Positions 23,951 through 33,924 of a stretch of 64,000 nucleotides of DNA are shown one piece after another (position 1 is the first letter of the stretch; each line of letters opens with the position of its first letter). The DNA comes from Populus alba. Lineage: Eukaryota > Streptophyta > Magnoliopsida > Malpighiales > Salicaceae. The DNA lies in the NCBI RefSeq assembly GCF_005239225.2, contig NC_133296.1:12710001-12774000 (forward strand), read 5' to 3'. The position numbers and the translations under genes are program-made. The notes beneath the pieces were generated by a model. The model made no database searches. It was not told the origin of the DNA and saw nothing but the letters and a program-made list of their open reading frames with translations.

Positions 23951-24334
23951 GTGTGAATGTATACCTGCATCTATGTAAGTGTGCTAATGATGTTTATATG
24001 CTTAGCTTGTAGGAAAAGTTGGCATATTTTAGAATTAAAGAGTTAAGGATATTTTATCTCTGTTGGGTCTTTCAAAGCAAGGGAAGAAGCAGGTATTCTA
24101 CCTTTCTCTGGTCAGTTTTTTTTTGCCTTTATACTGTAACTGTTTGTGCAAAGATTTGCAGGTTTTTTATTCTATGAAAATTTTATTTTTATCTCTAACT
24201 TGTTGGCTCAATAATTATGCATGGTCTATTTTTTTTATTGCATTTTTAATCATGATTGTTTTCTCTAGTATTTATTTTTCTTTTTGGGCAGGATCTAATG
24301 GACAAAGTTATAGGTTTGCTCTCGGACAATGAAA
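23742..24334 (+). pseudogene. Captured 5' end of a SIZ1-type SUMO E3 ligase gene (exons 1-3, SAP domain)
   Basis: Three exons with introns kept. Exon 1 (23,742-23,771) reads MEMDSMAGCK with donor GTAATT. Exon 2 (24,013-24,092, acceptor cttgtag, donor GTATTC) reads EKLAYFRIKEL, then after a 1 bp loss DILSLLGLSKQGKKQ. Exon 3 (24,292-24,334, acceptor tttttgggcag, donor GTGAGT) reads DLMDKVIGLLSDNE. Plant SIZ1 begins with the same order: short start ending in CK, then a SAP domain with KLAYFRIKELKD and LGLSKQGKKQDLVDRIL. Exon phases match this reading. Only the SAP domain was taken; the PHD, PINIT and SP-RING parts are absent, so no ligase activity is expected. Exon 2 is 80 bp where 81 keeps frame. 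Splice retention shows DNA-level capture, not retrocopying. Confidence 0.88.
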
Positions 24335-25700
24335 GTGAGTTACCATAGAATTTTGTTGTCTTCAATAGAATGTTATTGTTCACCTTTGGTACTGTTAGTC
24401 AAGATTGCATGGGTGAACTCAACTTGTTTAGAATCAAAGCCATAACTTTTTGTTTACATGCCTTGACAGATTTTAACTCAACTTGATAAATGTTGCTATA
24501 TATGGGTGAAAACTTTGTGCAGTTTGCTCTGTAAAGACCTCTAATTGATGATGCTTACAGGTGCTTTTTTCTATTTTCATGTTATGTTCATGAAATCCTG
24601 ACAGTTGTTATGTAATGTGTCTTCTAAAACTATAATTTTCCGGTCTACTTACTGGAAAATAGTGTTGTTTCCCCTTAATTTTTGTTCACATGTTGTATGT
24701 TAAACCAATTATTTTACACAAAAAAATGTAGATAATTGATGAGATGCTTTTAGTTCAAAGAGCAAACCAACAAGGTTAAAAAAAGCATAGCAGAAATAAC
24801 TTAGCTGTAAATAAACCTAGCTAACCAAAAGTTAGATCAATAGAAAGGCAATACAGGACCAAGATTTCACAGCAATGAACTACTAACTTCCCAGCAACAA
24901 TCAGAATAAATTTGCAGTTAATTGATATATTATTTAGTCACCTCTTAGGTTTCATTTTGGTCTCAAAATTTATATATAAAAAAAAACTCAATATCAGATT
25001 TCATGATAGAAAATCATTCAATTTATTTTTTTATTCAAACTGTCATTGAATAAGGAAAGAAAAAAGACAGTCCTATGCCCATAAACTTTAATTCAATATA
25101 ACCAGCATCATGTTCACATTCACCTCCAAAATAAACAAATTAATTCATGATATAATGAAGCAACCATTTAAAATTGAGCAAAATAGACTTACCTAAGCCC
25201 TAAGAATCAATGGCCCAAGTTGAAGGTTTTCTTATTGCAACCCACTCAAACTTAGCCAACTCTATGGTTTCTATTGTGATGCAATAAGCCATTCATATTG
25301 TTGGAAAAATAAAAAACATAAACAGTAATGTTAAACCCATCCAGCTATAACCATTGATAGTCTTTAAAACAAATCCAAGTTAAACTATGAAAAACTGAAA
25401 TAATATCAGCAATGGTAGCTCCTAAATCGACCGTCCACCACCATAAAGAATTTAAACTTATTTAATGCAGTTCTCAAAAAGTAATCAAAGTCTATCAATC
25501 CTACTTGCAAAAACTGCATAAAAATAAAATAAAATAAAATAAAAACAATTTTCTATCATTAAATACTCAAAGGAATGCATACAAGCCCAAACTGGTGAAG
25601 GATCTCTCAAGGCATGAAAAATAAATTACACAAAAAAAATGCAGAGCTGACACCTGATTGAAGAAGTTAATTTTGACTTGAAGTGATACACAATTTCATA
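24335..25700. other. CACTA cargo: captured intron-like and duplicated DNA
   Basis: Follows the SIZ1-like exon 3 as intron-like AT-rich DNA to about 24,700. The segment at 25,050-25,340 is a diverged copy of 22,880-23,275, including the unidentified exon with stops. No other gene recognised. Confidence 0.6.
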
Positions 25701-25701
25701 C

Positions 25702-25782
25702 CATGTAAAACCTTGGCCGATATGTGATCCATGGAGCAATATGAAAACATAACCCAAATGGTTCTCGTGAATATAAGACCCT
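25702..25782 (-). pseudogene. Second captured exon of unidentified host gene
   Basis: 81 bp on the minus strand, open, between acceptor ggctttttcacag and donor GTATGA, reading RVLYSREPFGLCFHIA then PWITYRPRFYM. It lies upstream of and in the same direction as the exon copy at about 25,200-25,305, so both may come from one source gene. Family not recognised. Confidence 0.5.
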
Positions 25783-26920
25783 CTGTGAAAAAGCCAATCA
25801 AAACAGCAGCTGCTATAAGATGCCATGTTTATAAACTGTGGATTCTAAATGATTTTTAAATCGAAACATCAAGCAGAGACAAATTTAACAATGACTGGAT
25901 CAAGAAATCAATGAGCAAGAAAAACATCAGTTCTTAGACAGAAAGATGTTAGCTGTGAGAGATAAAACGTATTCAAATAATTCATTGTTAAAAATTACAT
26001 TAACAACACTCAATTCAACCAGCCACCTTGCTCGTAAACAACACCCAGCATCAGTAAGACTACTTGCATAATTTTCAATTAAACATGCATAATTTCCATC
26101 AATCACTCTCTTCCACACACATGAATTACCAGCATTGGTCAATTTGCCTAAAATCATTCAATTTATGAACAGTAACCCTAAAAATTAAATTGGGGGTTTT
26201 GATAAATTTTCAATTAAACATGCACAATTAGGTTATAGATCATGGTAAAAACATTTCATAAACCCCTATATTATCGAATTAATAGCCTAAAACCATTATT
26301 AAAAGTATTGAAAAAAAAATATTACCTGTGTTTTTAAGTCACAGGTGAGCGAGATCGTTCTACATGACAGAAAAAAACTTGAGACTGCGAAAGTTACGTG
26401 AAAAATTTTTAGTGCAAGTTAAATTGCAACAAACAAAAACAAAAACCCTTAATTACTTACCTGAACTATTGAAGAAAACCGTGAAACACGCAACCCATTT
26501 ACAAGGAGAAACCTTAAATCAGCATGTTCGATGGTGATAATGATGGGTCTGGATCGATTTTGTTCAAATGAAGGAGAAGAAGATGAAGAAAAAAAATTAG
26601 GGATGTTGAAGACGCGAAGAAGATGAAATGTTTGGGATAGAGGGAAAACAAATCGATGAAGAGAGGGTGATTTTTCTACAGTTATGGATCGATGTTGTTA
26701 GGGACGAAGGAGACTGGAAGAGTGGAAGATCATTAATTTTCATCAGTTGGTTTTGTTCATTTGGTCTCGATCTGTTTGCATTTCGGTGTGGGGGGAGAGT
26801 ACTGGCGTAGATTTACCAAAGCCAGCGATAAATAAACGGCTGAGATTTTATCCTTGTAAATGTAATCAACGGTGTTCGTAATTTTGGTTTTATATTAAAA
26901 TTTAAATAATTATTTTTTTA
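25783..26920. other. CACTA 5' region, no gene recognised
   Basis: A minus-strand open stretch at 25,927-26,157 (GKLTNAGNSCVWKRVIDG) lacks an ATG and known motifs. The GA-rich stretch at 26,570-26,660 may be a leader. No terminal inverted repeat is visible before the subterminal repeats. Confidence 0.5.
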
Positions 26921-26921
26921 A

Positions 26922-27078
26922 TTAGCAACGGAAAATCCGTTGCTAAATTCAAACGTTTGAATTTAGCAACGGATTTTCCGTTGCTAAAATCCGTTGCTGA
27001 TATTAAAAAAATAATATATGTGTAATCCGTTGCAAATCCGTTATTGAATTTAGCAACGGAATTATCTGTTGCTAAATT
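26922..27078. repeat. CACTA subterminal repeats (5' side)
   Basis: At least eight copies of AGCAACGGA or its complement, the same motif as at 14,872-15,205, confirming that both belong to one element. Confidence 0.88.
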
Positions 27079-27092
27079 CAGATGCCTTAAAT

Positions 27093-27404
27093 TCAACACA
27101 AGGAGGAACGTTTTCGTTGTTTTCTGTCAAGAGGATAAGGGCACTGGGGGTCTCTTGTTAAGAATTGAAGCTTACCAAAATGAGAATCTGAAATGATATC
27201 TCTCCATGACTTGCAAGCGTACCTGCATTCTATAAGAGTTGTAATTGGGAGTTTGCGCAAGATTCTTTCGGGGATTTCATCAGAGAGTTCTGATATGTGA
27301 CCACGCCATGAGTTTCGTTTGAAGGATTTTTCTTGTTCCGTTGCTTGGCTGAAGCCGCAGAAGAGATCAAGAAACAGAAAGAAGAGGAGAAATTGCTTGG
27401 ACAA
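27093..27404 (-). pseudogene. F-box domain fragment (copy 2)
   Basis: Open on the minus strand through a complete F-box (HISELSDEIPERILRKLP, then TLIECRYACKSWRDII, FGKLQFLTRDPQ). There is no ATG in frame upstream: the only starts would be TTG-type. It ends at TGA while the +1 frame continues CVEFKGKTCYLTEAP. Typical F-box proteins run to 350-450 residues, so this is a fragment. It has no stop at the Gln codon that is TAA in copy 1. Confidence 0.72.
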
Positions 27405-27719
27405 TCGATTGGGGCGGAGGCAGTCACGGCCTTGCTCACGTTGTTTTAAAGGGCTTCAGTTGATGTCATTGGGCATTTCTAAAGCTAAAATAAGAGTAAA
27501 TGTAGATAATGAACACACAGTAATTGTTTGTTCTTGGATTTTCACGAACAATTGCACATATAGAAGACCAATACTTGAATAAAGAGCTCATTACTGAAAA
27601 AAATTGATCAACAATAAATTTTCCAACACCAACAGATCAAGAATAGAATAATTCTCCAGAAAACAAAAAGAATTGACTAGCAGCTAATTAATTAATGTCA
27701 ATTTAGAGTTAATCGTCTG

Positions 27720-28406
27720 CTATTCCACTTGACTTCTACAAAGCGGGCAGCATTTGGAGTTGAGCAGCCAAGGAAAGATGCATTTTTCGTGAAAGACATG
27801 AGAGCAGGGTAACTTTGATAGCTTCACCGAACTTGAAAAATCCTCCAAGCAAACCACACAAGTACCACCGGAAGAAGAATCACCGTTGCTCGGCCCCTGC
27901 TTCGTGTAAAACGTCTCCTTCTCCAACTTCTTTAACACTCTCTCCGATGCACCCGTTGATACGGTTACATGTCGATCTGTGTCAAATATCGGCTCCACGA
28001 CATGAAAAGTTCCCTCCACGACCTCCACATGAGCCAACACGAAGAATCCAAAACAACCGGCCCTCACAAGATTGTCAGAAAAGGCAGCAATCTTTGAGGC
28101 CAAATCGTTGGATAAAGAAGCACTAAAATCGGAGCAAGAAATCATGTGGGCAATGTAATGAAAGCATGAAGCGGGCTGGGCAACAACTTGACAAGGGATT
28201 TGGAACAAATAACTAGTTGGGTCAGCAGCAGTTGGCCGGTTATCATCCACTTGCATGGCTAGTGATTGTCCTCTGACTCTAACCCATGTTTCTTTCCTAC
28301 TTTCCGACACGATTTGAACAAGAAACATGGGTTCAGTGTTGTTGTCTGGATCAACCAGAGTGGTGCTAACTGCAGTTAGGGTTTCATCAACTCTTGCAAG
28401 CGCCAT
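27720..28406 (-). CDS. RING-H2 finger protein, probable E3 ubiquitin ligase (copy 2)
   Basis: Single-exon gene of 228 residues. ATG at 28,406 is chosen because it is the first ATG in frame, has G at +4, and lies about 95 bp below a TATA box. The frame is open a further 25 codons upstream but without ATG. The C-terminal finger is RING-H2: C183, C186, C201, H203, H206, C209, C220 and C223, with the Trp after the sixth ligand (FPWLL) that many E2-binding RINGs carry. The N-terminal ~160 residues match no domain I know; no signal peptide or clear membrane helix is seen. RING-H2 proteins transfer ubiquitin from an E2 to substrates. The substrate is unknown. The coding sequence is identical in protein to the copy at 33,925-34,611. 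The F-box fragment lies just downstream on the same strand. Confidence 0.88.
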   Translation of the reverse strand: MALARVDETLTAVSTTLVDPDNNTEPMFLVQIVSESRKETWVRVRGQSLAMQVDDNRPTAADPTSYLFQIPCQVVAQPASCFHYIAHMISCSDFSASLSNDLASKIAAFSDNLVRAGCFGFFVLAHVEVVEGTFHVVEPIFDTDRHVTVSTGASERVLKKLEKETFYTKQGPSNGDSSSGGTCVVCLEDFSSSVKLSKLPCSHVFHEKCIFPWLLNSKCCPLCRSQVE

Positions 28407-28500
28407 TGAAGAAACGATTGAAAAGGGAGAAACAAGAAGATCGACGCGTAAGAAATAGATGGATGGATTGAGAGACTTCACATGTATTGTTATGACTTGA

Positions 28501-28507
28501 ATTTATA
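28501..28507 (-). promoter_or_regulatory. TATA box of RING-H2 gene copy 2
   Basis: TATAAAT on the minus strand, 95 bp above the ATG. An ACGTGG G-box-like core lies further upstream near 28,590. Confidence 0.6.
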
Positions 28508-28509
28508 GA

Positions 28510-29697
28510 TAGAGACCGAAAGAACTGTGTTCTTTAATCCGGAATGGAAGAGGAAACCTAGCCAGAGAATCCTTTTAACACAAGGAAAGGAAACGTGGAT
28601 GAAAGGAAAGTCTTTCATGGCCGTTACGGTTATAATAAGGAAGCAGATTTTATCCTTCTTCTTTCAGCTGGGCTAGTGATGAGCCTCTCTCACTAATACT
28701 ATTATTTTATAAAATAAATATTATTTTACCAAATATTTATAACTTTAATATAAATATTTTTTGGATCAACAATATATTTTTTTATGATGATTTTAATTTG
28801 AATAAACTAAAATTAATACTCTACAATTAGAATTTTTTTATAGTTTTCTTATACAAGTCTTCTAATGTTTTTTAAATATAAATAAGACACCAACAATTGC
28901 AAAATGATTTATCCCATCATGATAAAATTCAAAGATTATCTAGATTTGTCGATCAAGGCTGTAGACTTGTTGAATACATCAATGCAGTGCGTATGCAGGC
29001 CAAAACATCTAAAGATATCACAGACCTGTTATTACCTTAGACTCCCTTGGCTTGGAAGGCCATAATCCCTCTAAGACGTTGAATAGTCCAAGACTTTGTG
29101 AAAAAAACTGTTAGTTTAGACATTGAGGCAGTGGCAACCCGTGGGATAGTGTCGGCAGAATCGGTACCAGTGTCAAATCCAGTAGCGTTGACTTATTGGC
29201 ACCATCAAAAATGGAGTCTGCAGTCAAGTCTAGAGATAATTAAAATTAACAGGCTGAGAGCTCTTTTCTAATTTGTAGTTTTTTTTCTTTTATAAACAAG
29301 TATTTTTTTAGCAATGTAAGAGTTTAAAATAGTTATTTTATATTGTCATATTTAGTAAATATTTTAAATTTAGTTACTATAACTTTAATATAAATATTTT
29401 ATTGGGTCAACAATATAATTTCTTATGATAATTTTAATTTGAATAAAATAAAATTAATACCCTACAATTAGATTACCACAAATACAAAATATTAAAATGG
29501 TTATTATAAATTATGGTTTTGATTTCTTATAAAAAAAAAATAGTTGTGATCTTGATATATTTTTTTATTTATTTTTTGTTAAAAAATTATCTTTATTATA
29601 TATATATATATAAAAGGCATGATTTACACTAGTCCTACCTAGTTCCTTCTCTCAACTTGTTTTCTCAACTGATTCTCGCACTAGTTTCAAGTCCGGC
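28510..29697. other. AT-rich unit spacer (copy 2)
   Basis: Contains a less AT-rich segment (29,010-29,250) that is conserved in all copies and partly open on the plus strand, but without ATG or known motif. A (TA)n run lies at 29,598-29,614. Confidence 0.55.
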
Positions 29698-30030
29698 ATG
29701 GTCTCCGACATGCATAATCATGAGGATGTATTTTTATGTCATGATATTGCCTCAAAACCTGGTTCTTTTTTTATTGATTTTGCAAAGAAACCAGCTAGTC
29801 GTTTAGGGTTTTACACGTGGGCCCATGTGGTGATATTTGAAGATTTTGTTGAGATGCTGAATCCCTTGGATGAGATGATCATACCAATTTTGATTTTGAT
29901 TTTGATGACGAAGATCATGTTGTTGATCAAGAGGTGCATCAAAGTTAGCGTTAAAGAAGTTGAAGGGAGGGATGTTTTACATGAAAGAGCTATATGTGTG
30001 TGTGTGCGTGCGTGTGGGAATATATCTTGA
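29698..30030 (+). CDS. Orphan ORF, hypothetical (copy 2)
   Basis: ATG at 29,698, 110 residues: MVSDMHNHEDVFLCHDIASK, an FIDFAKKPASRLGFYTWAHV segment, then a hydrophobic run (MIIPILILILMTKIMLLI). A partial repeat of its start (GHDIASKIGSLLS) follows at 30,310-30,345 with stops. In copy 3 the end differs because a GT/GC microsatellite changes length. Copy 1 is split by the LTR retrotransposon. No family recognised; may be a pseudogene fragment. Confidence 0.3.
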   Translation: MVSDMHNHEDVFLCHDIASKPGSFFIDFAKKPASRLGFYTWAHVVIFEDFVEMLNPLDEMIIPILILILMTKIMLLIKRCIKVSVKEVEGRDVLHERAICVCVRACGNIS

Positions 30031-30617
30031 TGTTCAAATCCTGACATAGCATCATATTTTATAAAAAATAATCGGGACCTCTTATCATAGGTTAGCTGAG
30101 TTCATCTACAAATTAATAGGTCAAATTAAGCTATAATTTTAAAAATAATAATATTATTTTAATAAAAAATATTTTAAAACAAAATCTTATTTATATTAGA
30201 TTCTAGGTAAGCAAGGTATTAGATTAATTTATCAAGTTTTATAAAGATTAAAATAATTAATTTGATTTAATGGGTATGAGTATGTTTCTTGAAAATATTT
30301 CTTTAGGTCATGATATTGCCTCAAAAATTGGCTCTTTACTTTCTTAGTGATTTTACAAAGAAACCAGTTTCGTTTGGGGTTTTAGGCATTGACCGGGTAA
30401 TTGTTGAAGATGAATAGCTTATTTGTCTTCGGGGCTATCTTGTATTTTTTTAAAAAATTAATTTTTTTAAATGAATTTTTTATTTTTTAATTATTTTGAT
30501 GTATTTATATTAAAAAATAATAATAAAATATTATTTAAAATATATATATATATATATATATTCAAGTAAAAAATAATTTTAATAGTAAAAAAATAGATTA
30601 AACTAATTATAATTTTT

Positions 30618-30830
30618 AAAAAACCAACTGGTTCGGTTTGGTTTTATAAGCTTGAAACCGAAAAAAACCGAACATAAACTGAAAACCGATTTGAACCAAT
30701 TTTCCCCCCAAAATAACCGAAACTGGTTAGTTTGAACTGATTTTGATTTTTTTTAAAAAAAAAAAAAAAACCCAGTTTTAATTATATTCTTTTGATAAAA
30801 ACCGAACCAAATAAAAATTACCCTGAATAC
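30618..30830. repeat. CGGTTT-rich dispersed repeat (copy 2)
   Basis: Repeated GGTTCGGTTTGG / AACCGAAC motifs in both orientations, able to fold back. Related sequence occurs at 36,840-37,045, 43,178-43,370 and, outside the array, 44,640-44,850. Confidence 0.7.
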
Positions 30831-30835
30831 AAGGC

Positions 30836-31033
30836 ATGGGTAGAAATGTAGAACAACTACAAAACCGATTACTTCCATCATTTTGCAGCAGAGAGGCGCA
30901 TGGATCTACATTCTCAAAAGTTTACTATTATCTGCAATCAATTAGACAGGTATCTGGAACAGGTAATCAAAACTGTCCATCATGTCCATGTCTATTTAGT
31001 TCTCAATTCCAAGAATATAACAGCAAGCCAAAA

Positions 31034-31064
<31 letters not shown>

Positions 31065-31075
31065 TATTAATCTAA
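30836..31075 (+). CDS. Small orphan ORF, hypothetical (copy 2)
   Basis: ATG at 30,836; about 60 residues of mixed composition (MGRNVEQLQNRLLPSFCSRE ... NQNCPSCPCLF), then a Lys run and a Tyr-Ile tail coded by A and TA repeats. Same in copy 3. No domain recognised, low coding confidence. Confidence 0.25.
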
Positions 31076-31547
31076 AAAGTTAATATAAATAACAAAATTT
31101 AAAAATAATTTATATCTTTTCAAATCAAAACTTTTTAAATTTAAAACTTATATTTACTCATAACGATCTTATATTTAATTTTATTAATTTAAGACTTAAG
31201 TTAGTAGTGAAATTTTAATAACAATTTTGCATTACTTTCTAATAATGTGTACCTTAGCTTCCCAAATAAAAGATTCATTATCAATGAAAAGTTTAGTAAC
31301 CTTAAATTGGCTGGTCTTGGATAAAAACCCAATTCTATAGTTCCTCCCAAATGCTACTATGGAGAAGGATCTTAGAAAAGCTTTTCCTCAGTTTAATGCT
31401 TAGAAATGGAGGGGGGGGGGACCTTGCTCATTGAAATACTATTGCGTCCTTCGAAACCTCCTGATCCAAATTCTCTTATGTATGGGGTTGATAGGGTTGG
31501 CAAAGTCGATGATGATGATATGGTTGTTTTATAAGAGACGAGGCTAT
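31076..31547. other. Unit spacer before TRIM element
   Basis: AT-rich, with a G run (31,410-31,419) and a less AT-rich tail (31,420-31,545). No gene seen. Confidence 0.5.
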
Positions 31548-32053
31548 TGTCAAAGAACCATATGAACCCAATAGCTTAAGCTGTTAGGTAAGGTCCTGAT
31601 ATATATGATTTATATTATCTTCTAACACATCCCCTCAAGTGAAAACTCTTTGGGCTTGAAACTTGCACAGATTCACACTACCTCGTGCTTAATTTTTATC
31701 AAATAAATGGGGATGATGAAATTCAGACTCGTGACTGCTTAGTCATCAAAGCTCTGACAACATGTCAAAGAACCAATTCAACCTAAAAACTTAAGCTGTT
31801 AGGTGATGGTCCAAGATATGATTTATATTATTCTCTAACACACCATCTCGAGTGAAGGCTCTTTGGGCATGAAACTTACACAGACTTATATTACCTTGTG
31901 CTTGATTTTTATCAAATAAATGAGAATGGTGAGGTTTAAACTCGTGATTGTTTGGTCATCAAGGCTCTGATACCATGTCAAAGAATCAGCTTAACCCGAT
32001 AGCTTAAGCTGTTAGGTAAAGTCACAAGATATTATTTATATTATTCTTTAACA
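31548..32053 (-). mobile_element. TRIM retroelement with three LTRs and two interiors (copy 2)
   Basis: Three near-identical 78-80 bp terminal repeats at 31,548-31,627, 31,763-31,840 and 31,976-32,053 run TGTTA...TTGACA on the minus strand. Between them are two ~135 bp interiors. The interior at 31,841-31,975 begins (minus strand) with TGGTATCAGAGCC at 31,975-31,963, the initiator tRNA-Met primer site. The other has a mutated form (TGTTGTCAGAGC). Each interior ends in a purine-rich tract (e.g. TTGAGGGGATG) next to the following LTR. No coding capacity. LTR-interior-LTR-interior-LTR is what unequal recombination between LTRs produces. No TSD evident. Confidence 0.85.
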
Positions 32054-32113
32054 TGATATGAGATGGTTCTTATAAATTCTTCAACATCACATTATAGGTG
32101 ACTGTGATGGTAC

Positions 32114-32235
32114 ACTACCAGAAATTCGCTTAATAGCAACGGATTTACCGACGGAATATTTCTGTCGGCAATTTGAGGTCGAAATTACCGACGGACATTT
32201 TCCGTCCATAATTCCGTCGGTAACTACCAAATTCT
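32114..32235 (+). mobile_element. Isolated CACTA terminus (copy 2)
   Basis: Begins CACTACCAGAAATTCGCTT, the canonical CACTA terminal form, then TAGCAACGGA and several ACCGACGG / CCGTCGGT subterminal motifs. No partner end or transposase follows within the unit. It is a stranded terminal fragment. Confidence 0.8.
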
Positions 32236-32439
32236 TGCATGTTTGGTGGTATTTGTATAATATCGAACAGGCACACTGGTATTAAGAATGAAATGATATT
32301 GTATTAGACATCTAGCAAGCAACTTTAATCTCAAATCCAAAGATTTTTCAACTGAAAAGTACTTAAAATGTAGTTATGAAGATTAGAAGCATAAATTTGA
32401 TGTATGGTTTGATGATATGGACAATAGTCACCCACAATA

Positions 32440-32930
32440 GAAAAAAATAGCTTGAGCATGAATCAAGAGAAAGATAGGTTTTTCTTATGATGAGGGTCAC
32501 CGATATGACAATGTGACAACATATATTTTTGAATCTTTTAATCATGTTTTGAAAGATGCATGTGTTTTGCATGTTTTCATTTTAGTCCAATTGATATTTT
32601 ATAGGATTAGTGTGTATTTTGTTACACAAAGAGAAAATGCATATGACTACATTGTATGTGGGATAATAAGGTCTTCTATTGTTCAACTGGAATTGAACAT
32701 CAACATGCTTAGATCTAAAGATCATGTTGTAGTATATTTTAATGTTGATGTTGGCACTTTTCAGGTTCACCCTTCTTGTAAACCAAGTGTCAAAAAAAAT
32801 GTTTGATGAATAGTTAAGCTGGCAAACAAAACGTGCACATGTGGTAAATTGCAAAGATCTCATCAATCTTGTTCAAATGTTATTACATGTTGTGCAGAAA
32901 AAGTATCTTAATATTACCTAATATATTGAC
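32440..32930 (+). pseudogene. MULE transposase C-terminal remnant (copy 2)
   Basis: Frame DEGHRYDNVTT, ESFNHVLKDACVL, FYRISVYFVTQREN, GTFQVHPSCKPS, two TGA stops, then a SWIM-like CTCGKLQRSHQSC. It includes the RY-x-MTTN-x-SESFN-like stretch absent from copy 1. Non-functional. Confidence 0.78.
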
Positions 32931-33297
32931 TAACATTATCGTGTTCAGATGTACAATAACACATATGGGAAGTGACAACAATAAGTCACATATGGAACGG
33001 TTGTAGCCAAGCCCCTGCATGCTATAAAGAAGGCAGCAACATAGACAGGACTGTAAAGAAGTCCCATGTGATATACCCAATCAGACACTTTGATCCTTCG
33101 GTAGTAAACTGAAAGCACGTCACAATGTCGCATCGGTTTCTTATAGCACTGAACAAAAACTGAAACTGCAAATTCCAATATACTCCAAGATATATTGCAA
33201 ATGATCAACTGCTAGATTAGTTAAGGAAAGGGGATGATACTATAAACTTACACATTTTTTTGGTGCCTCAGTTAGGTAGCAAGTTTTTCCCTTAAAT

Positions 33298-33609
33298 TCA
33301 ACACAAGGAGGAACGTTTTCGTTGTTTTCTGTCAAGAGGATAAGGGCACTGGGGGTCTCTTGTTAAGAATTGAAGCTTACCAAAATGAGAATCTGAAATG
33401 ATATCTCTCCATGACTTGCAAGCGTACCTGCATTCTATAAGAGTTGTAATTGGGAGTTTGCGCAAGATTCTTTCGGGGATTTCATCAGAGAGTTCTGATA
33501 TGTGACCACGCCATGAGTTTCGTTTGAAGGATTTTTCTTGTTCCGTTGCTTGGCTGAAGCCGCAGAAGAGATCAAGAAACAGAAAGAAGAGGAGAAATTG
33601 CTTGGACAA
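33298..33609 (-). pseudogene. F-box domain fragment (copy 3)
   Basis: Same as the fragment at 27,093-27,404, with no coding difference seen: complete F-box, no in-frame ATG, early end with +1 frame continuation. Confidence 0.72.
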
Positions 33610-33924
33610 TCGATTGGGGCGGAGGCAGTCACGGCCTTGCTCACGTTGTTTTAAAGGGCTTCAGTTGATGTCATTGGGCATTTCTAAAGCTAAAATAAGA
33701 GTAAATGTAGATAATGAACACACAGTAATTGTTTGTTCTTGGATTTTCACGAACAATTGCACATATAGAAGACCAATACTTGAATAAAGAGCTCATTACT
33801 GAAAAAAATTGATCAACAATAAATTTTCCAACACCAACAGATCAAGAATAGAATAATTCTCCAGAAAACAAAAAGAATTGACTAGCAGCTAATTAATTAA
33901 TGTCAATTTAGAGTTAATCGTCTG

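Larger units (their letters stand above)
14860..27084 (-). mobile_element. CACTA (En/Spm) transposon with captured host DNA, ends truncated
   Basis: Bounded by arrays of the subterminal motif AGCAACGGA in both orientations (14,872-15,205 and 26,922-27,078). It holds, on the minus strand, a TNPD-like transposase gene (18,274-22,014) followed by a TNPA-like gene (15,477-17,541), the usual CACTA order. Between the transposase start and the high-coordinate end lies about 5 kb with duplicated segments and host gene pieces. Neither edge shows the terminal CACTAC repeat: the left edge reads tttctaaaaaatgtagtaat and the right edge joins ...aaattcagatg to the middle of an array unit. The element is immobile as it stands. 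Confidence 0.88.
27085..33289. repeat. Array unit copy 2 (6,205 bp)
   Basis: Begins ccttaaattcaacac and repeats at 33,290 with almost no differences apart from TA, GT and A run lengths. It joins the CACTA element abruptly at its left edge; the sister units have ...aagtttttcc before this point. Confidence 0.92.

Noticed and set aside
27230..27439. 69-residue frame overlapping the F-box fragment (also 2,696 and 33,435)
   Set aside because: Starts with GTG, overlaps the F-box frame on the same strand and has low-complexity Ser/Ala composition.
28404..28481. Extension of the RING-H2 protein to 253 residues
   Set aside because: The extra 25 codons begin with GTG and lie in the leader below the TATA box; the first ATG is at 28,406.
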